From Comamonadaceae bacterium (GTDB lineage: Bacteria; Pseudomonadota; Gammaproteobacteria; Burkholderiales; Burkholderiaceae_C), in NCBI GenBank assembly GCA_027490555.1, contig JAIXXW010000041.1, forward strand, positions 1 through 7,160: DNA of 7,160 nucleotides. The letters run 5' to 3'. A program made the translations under genes and the position numbers. The stretch's first letter is position 1. Every line of letters starts with the position of its first letter. Below are positions 1 to 5,967 of the stretch, piece after piece. The notes under the pieces are model-generated. The model did no database searches, was not told the origin of the DNA, and saw only the letters and a list, made by a program, of their open reading frames with translations.

Positions 1-1080
1 ATGGCCAGCGGTGTGGTGCCCCAGATCAGCATGATCATGGGCCCGTCGGCCGGCGGGGCGGTGTATTCACCTGCGCTGACCGACTTCATCTTCATGGTCA
101 AGGACACCTCCTACATGTTCGTCACCGGGCCCGACGTGGTCAAGACCGTGACCCACGAAGAAGTGACCGCCGAGGAGCTGGGCGGTGCCCTGACCCACAC
201 CACCAAGAGCGGTGTGGCCGACATGGCCTTTGAAAACGATGTGGAAGCGCTGCTCATGCTGCGCCGCCTGTTCAACTACCTGCCACTGAACAACAAAGAA
301 AAGGCCCCGGTGCGCAAGAGTGGCGACCCGACCGATCGCATGGACCTGAGCCTGGACACCTTGGTGCCCGAGAACCCCAACAAGGCCTACGACATGAAAG
401 AGCTCATCGTCAAGACCGTGGACGATGGCGACTTCTTTGAACTGCAACCCGATTACGCGAAAAACATCCTGATCGGTTTTGGCCGCATCGATGGTCAAAC
501 CGTGGGCATCGTGGCCAACCAGCCATTGGTTTTGGCCGGCTGTCTGGACATCAAGAGCTCGATCAAGGCCGCGCGCTTTGTGCGTTTTTGCGATGCCTTC
601 AATATCCCTGTGATCACCTTTGTGGATGTGCCCGGCTTCATGCCCGGCACCAGCCAGGAGTTTGGCGGCATCATCAAGCACGGCGCCAAACTGCTCTACG
701 CCTACGCCGAGTGCACGGTGCCCAAGATCACCGTCATCACCCGCAAAGCCTATGGCGGCGCTTATGACGTGATGGCCTCCAAGCACCTGCGCGGCGATGT
801 GAATTTTTCCTGGCCCAATGCCGAAATCGCGGTCATGGGGGCCAAAGGTGCGGTGGAGATCATCTTCCGCGAAGACAAGGGCGACCCTGAGAAACTGGCC
901 GCCAAGGAAGCCGAGTACAAGGCCCGCTTTGCCAACCCCTTTGTGGCCGGCGCGCGTGGCTTCATCGACGATGTGATCCAGCCGCACGAGACGCGCAAAC
1001 GCATTGCCCGTTCGCTGGTCATGCTCAAGGACAAGAAGATCGACAACCCCTGGCGCAAGCACGGGAACATTCCGCTGTGA
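1..1080 (+). CDS. pccB: Propionyl-CoA carboxylase beta subunit (carboxyltransferase), 3' part
   Basis: This is the carboxyltransferase subunit of a biotin-dependent acyl-CoA carboxylase. It moves the carboxyl group from biotin on the alpha subunit to propionyl-CoA, giving methylmalonyl-CoA in the cytoplasm. The frame is open from the first base. The visible 359 residues match the C-terminal two thirds of a family of about 510 residues, so roughly 150 N-terminal residues lie upstream and the ATG at base 1 is an internal methionine. Family hallmarks are present: the glycine-rich oxyanion segment GPSAGGAVYSPALTDF at residues 14-29, the segment DVPGFMPGTSQEFGG at 209-223, and KAYGGAYDVM at 249-258. 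In characterised homologues the aspartate of that last motif (here Asp256) favours propionyl-CoA over acetyl-CoA. It is followed 20 nt later by the biotin-carrying alpha subunit gene, which supports the assignment. Broader acyl-CoA specificity cannot be excluded. Confidence 0.93.
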   Translation: MASGVVPQISMIMGPSAGGAVYSPALTDFIFMVKDTSYMFVTGPDVVKTVTHEEVTAEELGGALTHTTKSGVADMAFENDVEALLMLRRLFNYLPLNNKEKAPVRKSGDPTDRMDLSLDTLVPENPNKAYDMKELIVKTVDDGDFFELQPDYAKNILIGFGRIDGQTVGIVANQPLVLAGCLDIKSSIKAARFVRFCDAFNIPVITFVDVPGFMPGTSQEFGGIIKHGAKLLYAYAECTVPKITVITRKAYGGAYDVMASKHLRGDVNFSWPNAEIAVMGAKGAVEIIFREDKGDPEKLAAKEAEYKARFANPFVAGARGFIDDVIQPHETRKRIARSLVMLKDKKIDNPWRKHGNIPL

Positions 1081-1085
1081 TGGCG

Positions 1086-1091
1086 AAGGAG
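1086..1091 (+). promoter_or_regulatory. Shine-Dalgarno site that fixes the pccA start
   Basis: AAGGAG lies 9 nt before the ATG at 1101. It supports that start over the in-frame GTG (1077) and ATG (1080) that overlap the pccB stop codon, which would add eight residues not expected in the family. Confidence 0.8.
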
Positions 1092-1100
1092 AAGCACACG

Positions 1101-3149
1101 ATGTTTAGCAAAATTCTGATCGCCAACCGCGGTGAAATCGCCTGCCGCGTCATCGCCACCGCCCGCAAGATGGGCATCGCCACCGTGGCCGTCTACTCCG
1201 AAGCCGACAAGGAAGCGCGCCATGTGCAGCTGGCCGACGAGGCCGTGCTGCTGGGCCCGGCGCCTTCGCGCGAGTCGTATTTGGTGGCCGACAAGATCAT
1301 CGCGGCGGCCAAGGCCACCGGTGCCCAGGCCATCCATCCTGGCTATGGTTTCCTGAGTGAAAACACCGAATTTGCCAAGCGTTGCGAAGAAGAAGGCATC
1401 GCCTTCATCGGCCCCAAGCACTATTCGATTGCGGCCATGGGCGACAAGATCGCGTCCAAGAAGCTGGCCAACGAGGCCAAGGTCAACACCATCCCCGGCT
1501 ACAACGACGCCATCGACACCGCCGAGCAGGCGGTCGAGATCGCCAAGGGCATCGGCTACCCCGTGATGATCAAAGCCTCGGCCGGAGGCGGTGGCAAGGG
1601 CCTGCGCGTGGCCTTCAACGACAAGGAGGCCTTCGAAGGCTTCAGCTCCTGCCGCAACGAGGCGCGCAACAGCTTTGGCGACGACCGCGTGTTCATCGAA
1701 AAATACGTGCTCGAGCCCCGCCACATCGAGATCCAGGTCCTGGGCGATGCGCACGGCAATGTGGTCTACCTCAACGAGCGCGAGTGCTCGATCCAGCGCC
1801 GCCACCAAAAAGTCATCGAGGAAGCGCCATCGCCCTTCATCTCGGACGCCACCCGCCAAGCCATGGGCGAGCAGGCCGTGGCCCTGGCCAAGGCCGTCAA
1901 GTACCAGTCCGCTGGGACGGTGGAGTTCGTGGTCGGCAAGGACCAGGACTTTTACTTCCTCGAGATGAACACCCGCTTGCAGGTCGAGCACCCGGTGACC
2001 GAGTGCATCACCGGCCTGGACCTGGTGGAGCAGATGATCCGTGTGGCCGCTGGCGAAAAGTTGTCCTTCACACAAGCGGATGTGAAACGCGATGGCTGGG
2101 CCATCGAATGCCGCATCAACGCCGAGGACCCCTTTCGCAACTTCCTGCCCTCCACGGGCCGGCTGGTGCGTTTCCAGCCCCCAGCGCAGACCATGTTCCA
2201 AGGCAACACCAAGGCCTTGCAAGGCGTGCGCGTGGACACCGGTGTGCAAGAGGGCGGCGAGATCCCGATGTTCTACGACTCGATGATCGCCAAGCTCATC
2301 GTGCACGGTCGGGACCGCAACGAAGCCATCGCCAAGATGCGCGAAGCCTTGAACGGCTTTGTGATCCGAGGCATCAGCTCCAACATCCCCTTCCAGGCGG
2401 CCTTGCTGGCGCATCCGAATTTCGTCAGCGGCCAGTTCAACACCGGCTTCATCGCCGAGCATTACGCGCATGGCTTCCGTGCTGAAGACGTGCCGCACCA
2501 AGACCATGACTTCTTGGCTGCATTGGCCGCCTTCGTTCGCCGCAAGTCGCGCGAGCGCGCCGCCAACCTGAGCGGCCAGCTGCCCGGTTATGACGTCAAG
2601 ATCGGTCAGGACTATGCGGTGGTGGAGTTGGGCAAAGCCGGCAAGAACCGCTATGTGCCGGTCCATGTCGACGAATTCATGGGCAAACCAGGTGTGGCGC
2701 AGATCAGCATTGCCGGCAAGACCTACGCCATCGAAAGCAAGTCGCGCCTGAACGACATCCGCATCGAGGGCATGTGCAATGGCAAGCCCTTCACGGCCCA
2801 GGTCGAACGCGGTACCCAGAAAAACCCCTTGGCCCTGCAGGTGCAGCACAACGGCACCCGCATCGAGGCCTTGGTCATGTCGCCACGCATGGCCGAGCTG
2901 CACCAGCTCATGCCCTTCAAGCCAGCCCCTGACCTGAGCCGATTTGTCCTGTCACCCATGCCGGGCCTCTTGGTCGAGGTGGCGGTGCAGCCAGGTCAAA
3001 AGGTCCAGGCCGGCGAGCGCGTGGCGGTGATCGAAGCCATGAAGATGGAAAACGTGCTGTTTGCCGCGCAAGACGGGGTGGTGAAGAAAGTGGTCGCAGC
3101 CAAGGGCGAATCGCTCACGGTGGACCAGATGATCGTGGAGTTCGAATGA
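1101..3149 (+). CDS. pccA: Propionyl-CoA carboxylase alpha subunit (biotin carboxylase plus biotin carrier)
   Basis: This 682-residue protein uses ATP and bicarbonate to carboxylate its own biotin, which then serves the beta subunit encoded just upstream. The biotin carboxylase domain spans about residues 1-450. It starts MFSKILIANRGEIACRV and has the ATP-grasp glycine loop GGGGKG at 162-167. It also has ERECSIQRRHQK at 226-237 and the catalytic segment EMNTRLQVEHPVTE at 288-301, with Arg292. A BT-type linker domain of about 480-600 follows and fits a PCC rather than a free-standing AccC. The C-terminal biotinyl domain (about 615-682) carries EAMKMEN, with Lys648 the predicted biotinylation site. 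The start at 1101 is chosen because of a well-placed AAGGAG. The stop codon overlaps the next gene, so the three genes are probably one transcript. Methylcrotonyl-CoA carboxylase alpha is similar in layout, but the pccB partner favours propionyl-CoA. Confidence 0.95.
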   Translation: MFSKILIANRGEIACRVIATARKMGIATVAVYSEADKEARHVQLADEAVLLGPAPSRESYLVADKIIAAAKATGAQAIHPGYGFLSENTEFAKRCEEEGIAFIGPKHYSIAAMGDKIASKKLANEAKVNTIPGYNDAIDTAEQAVEIAKGIGYPVMIKASAGGGGKGLRVAFNDKEAFEGFSSCRNEARNSFGDDRVFIEKYVLEPRHIEIQVLGDAHGNVVYLNERECSIQRRHQKVIEEAPSPFISDATRQAMGEQAVALAKAVKYQSAGTVEFVVGKDQDFYFLEMNTRLQVEHPVTECITGLDLVEQMIRVAAGEKLSFTQADVKRDGWAIECRINAEDPFRNFLPSTGRLVRFQPPAQTMFQGNTKALQGVRVDTGVQEGGEIPMFYDSMIAKLIVHGRDRNEAIAKMREALNGFVIRGISSNIPFQAALLAHPNFVSGQFNTGFIAEHYAHGFRAEDVPHQDHDFLAALAAFVRRKSRERAANLSGQLPGYDVKIGQDYAVVELGKAGKNRYVPVHVDEFMGKPGVAQISIAGKTYAIESKSRLNDIRIEGMCNGKPFTAQVERGTQKNPLALQVQHNGTRIEALVMSPRMAELHQLMPFKPAPDLSRFVLSPMPGLLVEVAVQPGQKVQAGERVAVIEAMKMENVLFAAQDGVVKKVVAAKGESLTVDQMIVEFE

Positions 3150-3637
3150 TGAGCGCCGCACGCCCCTTCAAGGTGCTGGGTGTCCAGCAGATCGCCATCG
3201 GTGGGCCTGACAAAGGCCGCTTGCAAAAACTCTGGGTGGACATGTTCGGCCTGGAAGTGACCGGCACCTTCCAAAGCGAACGCGAGAATGTGGACGAAGA
3301 CATCTGCGCCATCGGCAGCGGGCCCTTCAAGGTCGAGGTCGACCTGATGCAACCGCTGGACCCCGAGAAAAAGCCGGCTGTGCACACCACGCCGCTCAAC
3401 CACATTGGCTTGTGGATCGACGACCTGCCCTTGGCGGTGCAGTGGCTCACCGCGCAAGGGGTGCGCTTTGCCCCGGGTGGTATCCGCAAGGGCGCGGCGG
3501 GTTATGACATCACCTTTTTGCATCCCAAGGCGAACGACGAGTTCCCCATTGGTGGCGAAGGGGTGTTGATCGAACTGGTGCAGGCGCCACCCGAAGTGGT
3601 CCAGGCTTTCAAAGCTTTGGCAGCCCAGGCGCATTGA
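3146..3637 (+). CDS. VOC-fold protein resembling methylmalonyl-CoA epimerase
   Basis: This 163-residue protein has two vicinal-oxygen-chelate half modules, at about residues 10-72 and 83-147. The second half is very close to methylmalonyl-CoA epimerase: LNHIGLWIDDL at 84-94 carries the expected ligand His86, and ITFLHPK (122-128) and GVLIELVQ (139-146) carry the expected Glu143. An epimerase here makes sense, because the carboxylase encoded by the two preceding genes gives the methylmalonyl-CoA stereoisomer that the mutase cannot use. Two positions differ from the classical metal site. The first ligand histidine is replaced by Gln15 in GVQQIAIGG, and the position of the family's Gln65 is Asp66 here. 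The ATG at 3146 overlaps the pccA stop as ATGA. A second ATG at 3149 lies 8 nt after GTGGAG (3135-3140) and may be the real start, removing one residue. Translational coupling with pccA is likely. Epimerase activity is inferred from similarity and context; another VOC activity is possible. Confidence 0.72.
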   Translation: MMSAARPFKVLGVQQIAIGGPDKGRLQKLWVDMFGLEVTGTFQSERENVDEDICAIGSGPFKVEVDLMQPLDPEKKPAVHTTPLNHIGLWIDDLPLAVQWLTAQGVRFAPGGIRKGAAGYDITFLHPKANDEFPIGGEGVLIELVQAPPEVVQAFKALAAQAH

Positions 3638-3649
3638 CCGGCCACGCCA

Positions 3650-4339
3650 TCAGACCCGGGCCTGACGGGCTTTGGCCTTGGCCAATGCCGCTTCGATGAT
3701 GCTGCGTTTGCGGTCCAGCTCGGATGCGGTTTCCGTGCCATGGGTGTGGGCCGCCAAATCGGCCAGTTTTTGTTCGGCTTTGGCCTGCAATTGCCTGTGC
3801 TGCTCGGCCTCTTGGCGCACCAGGCGTTGTTGGCGTGCGGCGTAGCGGGCCTGCGAGGTGTGGGCTTGTGGCGCCGACCAGGCCGCCCAGCCCGTGGCTT
3901 GTCCGCTCACGTTCTCCAGGCCGATGCAGTCCACCGGGCACACCGGGAGGCACAACTCGCAGCCCGTGCACCAGGGCTCGATCACGGTGTGCATGCGCTT
4001 GTTGGCGCCCACGATCGCATCGGTTGGACAGGCTTTGATGCACAAGGTGCAGCCGATGCACCAGGCTTCATCGATCACCGCCACATGGCGTGGCCCCTCT
4101 TGACCGTGGGCCGGGTTGAGTGGCAGCACGGCCTGGCCCGTCAAGGCGGCCAGACGCTCGATGCCGGCTTGCCCACCCGGCGGGCACTGGTTGATGGGGG
4201 CCTCCCCTTGGGCCATGGCCCAGGCATAGGCGGCGCAGTCAGGGAAGCCGCACCGGGTGCACTGGGTTTGGGGCAGGGCCTGGTTCAAAGACTGAAAAAG
4301 CGCCTGGGTCTCAGGCGCTGTCGGGTTTGAAGCGGGCAT
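3650..4339 (-). CDS. rnfB: RnfB-like ferredoxin-type electron transfer protein
   Basis: This 229-residue protein is predicted to carry three [4Fe-4S] clusters and to pass electrons between partners. The N-terminal RnfB-type Fe-S domain has Cys27, Cys30, Cys35 and Cys52, ending in NQCPPGG. Two ferredoxin motifs follow: Cys94/97/100/104 in CIGCTLCIKACP and Cys124/127/130/134 in CTGCELCLPVCP. The hydrophobic N-terminal segment that anchors membrane RnfB/RsxB is missing. The protein starts MPASNPTAPETQ and reaches the cluster domain within 26 residues, so it is probably soluble. Residues from about 160 to the end are rich in Ala, Gln, Arg, Glu and Lys and look helical. The frame stays open upstream to 4669, but similarity begins at the ATG at 4339. 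This ATG lies 5 nt after the phaZ stop, with only a weak, close GAGG in front, which suggests translational coupling. No other rnf/rsx genes are in the window, so the symbol reflects family and not a proven Rnf complex role. Confidence 0.82.
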   Translation of the reverse strand: MPASNPTAPETQALFQSLNQALPQTQCTRCGFPDCAAYAWAMAQGEAPINQCPPGGQAGIERLAALTGQAVLPLNPAHGQEGPRHVAVIDEAWCIGCTLCIKACPTDAIVGANKRMHTVIEPWCTGCELCLPVCPVDCIGLENVSGQATGWAAWSAPQAHTSQARYAARQQRLVRQEAEQHRQLQAKAEQKLADLAAHTHGTETASELDRKRSIIEAALAKAKARQARV

Positions 4340-4344
4340 GGGCC

Positions 4345-5796
4345 TCAGGCTTTTTTCCGGGTGTCCACCCAAGTGGTTTGGATGGCCCGCTTGGAAGTGC
4401 TGGGGGCCGCGGCTTTCCCAGAGGTTTTGCCGGCAGACCGGCCGGTGGTTTTGGCCACGGTTTTCGCGACCGACCGGGCTTGAACCAGGGTGGGGGCTGT
4501 CCGGGTGGATGGGCGGCTGACCGTGCTTTTCTGGGGCGAGTGGCTCAAGATGAACTGGACCAACTGGGGGTAGACCATGTCGCGCCAGCGGCGACCACTG
4601 AAAATCCCGTAGTGCCCCGCCCCTTTGACCTCCAGGTGCTGACGCTCCCGCTCGGGCACGCCGCTGCACAGGTCCTGCGCAGCGCGGGTCTGGCCGGAGC
4701 CGGAGATGTCGTCCAGCTCGCCTTCCACCGTCAGCAAAGCGGTGTGCCGGATGTCTTGGGGACGCACGCGCTCGATCTGGCCATCCACCCCTTTGACATC
4801 CCAGGTGCCGTTGACCAGTTTGAACTCCTGGAACACGGTCTGGATGGTTTCCAGGTAGTAATCGGCATCCATGTCGAGCACCGCGTTGTACTCGTCATAG
4901 AACTTGCGGTGCGCCTCGGCGCTGGCGTCGTCCCCCTTGATCAGGTCCTTGAAATAGTCGTAGTGGCTGTTGGCATGGCGGTCGGGGTTCATGGCCACAA
5001 AGCCGGTGTACTGCAAAAAGCCCGGGTAGACGCGTCGGCCAGCACCCGGAAAGTTCGGGGGGACCCGGTAGATGACGTTGTTCTCGAACCACTCATAGCT
5101 CTTGTTGGTGGCCAGGTTGTTCACCGAGGTGGGCGACTTGCGCGCATCGATGGGGCCGCCCATCATGGTCATGGTCAGTGGGGTTTTTTCTCCACGGCTG
5201 GCCATCAAGGACACTGCCGCCAACACCGGCACGGTGGGCTGGCAAACACTGACCACATGGCAGTGGCCATAGCGCGATTGCAGGTGACGGATGAATTCCT
5301 GCACATAGTTGATGTAGTCGTCCAGGTGGAATTCACCCTCGGACAAGGGCACCAGGCGGGCGTTTTTCCAGTCGGTGATGTAGACCTTGTGGCCCTGCAG
5401 CATGGTCTTGACGGTGTCGCGCAGCAAGGTGGCGTAGTGTCCCGACAGGGGGGCCACGATCAGCACCACCGGCTGCGACTTGAGCAGGCTCAAGGTGTCC
5501 GCATCGTCTGAAAAACGCTTGAACCGGCGCAATTCGCAAAAAGGCTTGTCGATCTCGACCCGCTCGTGGATCGCCACATCCACCTTGTTGACTTTGACGG
5601 TCTTGATGCCGAACTCGGGTTTCTCGTAATCTTTGCCCAAGCGGTGCATCAAGGCATAGGCGGCCGAAACACGTTGCGCCAGAGGCGTCTGGGCCATGGG
5701 GTTCAGCGGGTTGCTGTAGAGCTTGGCCGCAGCTTGCGCCAGATCGGAAAAGGGTTCCATGATCGAGCGCTGTGTTTCGAAGATCTGGTAGAGCAT
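4345..5796 (-). CDS. phaZ: Intracellular polyhydroxybutyrate depolymerase
   Basis: This 483-residue protein is an alpha/beta-hydrolase-like enzyme that breaks down stored amorphous PHB inside the cell. The N-terminus (MLYQIFETQRSIMEPF) and overall sequence match the PhaZ1 type of Ralstonia/Cupriavidus, which uses a cysteine nucleophile. The triad is visible: Cys185 in VSVCQPTVP, Asp362 in EGELDDISG and His395 in GAGHYGIFSGRRWR. This agrees with Cys183/Asp355/His388 of the R. eutropha enzyme at nearly constant offset. That homologue has about 419 residues. The present protein continues for roughly 57-63 further residues of Ser, Thr, Lys, Arg and Ala-rich sequence from about residue 421. The start is supported by AAGGAA 9 nt upstream. 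It is the first gene of a probable two-gene unit with the RnfB-like gene. A terminator upstream separates it from the aminotransferase, so it should have its own promoter. No signal peptide is seen, in line with an intracellular role. Confidence 0.93.
   Translation of the reverse strand: MLYQIFETQRSIMEPFSDLAQAAAKLYSNPLNPMAQTPLAQRVSAAYALMHRLGKDYEKPEFGIKTVKVNKVDVAIHERVEIDKPFCELRRFKRFSDDADTLSLLKSQPVVLIVAPLSGHYATLLRDTVKTMLQGHKVYITDWKNARLVPLSEGEFHLDDYINYVQEFIRHLQSRYGHCHVVSVCQPTVPVLAAVSLMASRGEKTPLTMTMMGGPIDARKSPTSVNNLATNKSYEWFENNVIYRVPPNFPGAGRRVYPGFLQYTGFVAMNPDRHANSHYDYFKDLIKGDDASAEAHRKFYDEYNAVLDMDADYYLETIQTVFQEFKLVNGTWDVKGVDGQIERVRPQDIRHTALLTVEGELDDISGSGQTRAAQDLCSGVPERERQHLEVKGAGHYGIFSGRRWRDMVYPQLVQFILSHSPQKSTVSRPSTRTAPTLVQARSVAKTVAKTTGRSAGKTSGKAAAPSTSKRAIQTTWVDTRKKA
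4348..4536 (-). other. Basic low-complexity C-terminal extension of PhaZ
   Basis: This stretch encodes residues 421-483 of PhaZ. It is rich in Ser, Thr, Ala, Lys and Arg, with degenerate repeats such as VAKTVAKT and SAGKTSGK, and it ends in TRKKA. It follows the last hydrolase-domain helix (around QLVQFILSHS). It resembles Lys/Ala-rich tails that bind nucleic acid or acidic surfaces in other granule-associated proteins, but that function is inference only. Confidence 0.7.
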
Positions 5797-5805
5797 GTGA
5801 CAGAG

Positions 5806-5811
5806 TTCCTT
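5806..5811 (-). promoter_or_regulatory. Shine-Dalgarno site of phaZ
   Basis: On the minus strand AAGGAA lies 9 nt before the ATG at 5796. It supports this start, which also matches the usual N-terminus of the family. Confidence 0.7.
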
Positions 5812-5835
5812 GCAACAAAACGGTGCGGTGAGGAG

Positions 5836-5841
5836 ATACTA
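5836..5841 (-). promoter_or_regulatory. Possible -10 element of a phaZ promoter
   Basis: The minus strand reads TAGTAT, 39 nt upstream of the phaZ ATG, close to the sigma70 -10 consensus. It would give a leader of roughly 30 nt. The expected -35 position falls in a C/A-rich run (minus strand) and does not match TTGACA, so any such promoter would be weak or need an activator. The call rests on position and one hexamer. Confidence 0.25.
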
Positions 5842-5870
5842 CAGGAGACCTTGGGGTTTTTTTGGGGGCT

Positions 5871-5891
5871 GGCCCCTAATTGAGAGGGGCC
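5871..5891. repeat. 7-bp perfect inverted repeat upstream of phaZ
   Basis: GGCCCCT (5871-5877) and AGGGGCC (5885-5891) are perfect complements around the 7-nt spacer AATTGAG. On neither strand is the repeat followed by a T-run, so it is not a standard intrinsic terminator. It could be an operator for a dimeric regulator of phaZ or a transcript hairpin. A homopolymer-rich tract of G and T lies next to it at 5853-5868. Confidence 0.5.
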
Positions 5892-5902
5892 TTGCGGCCG
5901 CC

Positions 5903-5934
5903 TTCAAAAAGAAACCGCCCGGTCAAGGGCGGTT
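5903..5934 (-). terminator. Rho-independent terminator of the aminotransferase gene
   Basis: On the minus strand an 8-bp GC-rich stem AACCGCCC/GGGCGGTT (5927-5934 with 5913-5920) encloses the 6-nt loop TTGACC. It is followed directly by TCTTTTTG. It starts 33 nt after the aminotransferase stop codon and separates that gene from phaZ. Confidence 0.85.
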
Positions 5935-5967
5935 GCTGGCCGTTGACCGGCCCGTGTGGCGGCGCGA

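Noticed and set aside
67..1062. A 331-codon minus-strand open frame opposite pccB
   Set aside because: It is a shadow of the carboxyltransferase coding sequence with the same His/Gly/Val-rich composition and no family resemblance.
1077..1100. Alternative pccA starts at GTG 1077 or ATG 1080
   Set aside because: The strong AAGGAG at 1086-1091 lies downstream of both, and homologues start at the FSKILIANRGEI segment.
762..2903. A 713-codon open frame on the minus strand, antisense to pccB and pccA
   Set aside because: It lies wholly opposite two strongly recognised genes. Its translation is a His/Leu/Gly/Val-rich mix without a recognisable domain, which is typical of antisense frames in GC-rich coding DNA.
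3651..3680. Possible hairpin CCCG/CGGG near the convergent gene ends
   Set aside because: The stem is only four base pairs with a long loop, lies inside the rnfB-like coding end and has no proper T-run, so it is not called a terminator.
4340..4669. Upstream in-frame extension of the RnfB-like gene
   Set aside because: It overlaps the phaZ 3' end in another frame, is proline- and histidine-rich and has no similarity to RnfB. The family-like sequence starts at the ATG at 4339.
4327..5511. A 394-codon plus-strand open frame opposite phaZ
   Set aside because: The opposite strand encodes a full PhaZ with intact catalytic residues. This frame has low-information antisense composition and no ribosome site or domain.
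5894..5901. Palindrome GCGGCCGC
   Set aside because: An isolated 8-bp GC palindrome is expected by chance in GC-rich DNA and has no further support as a regulatory site.
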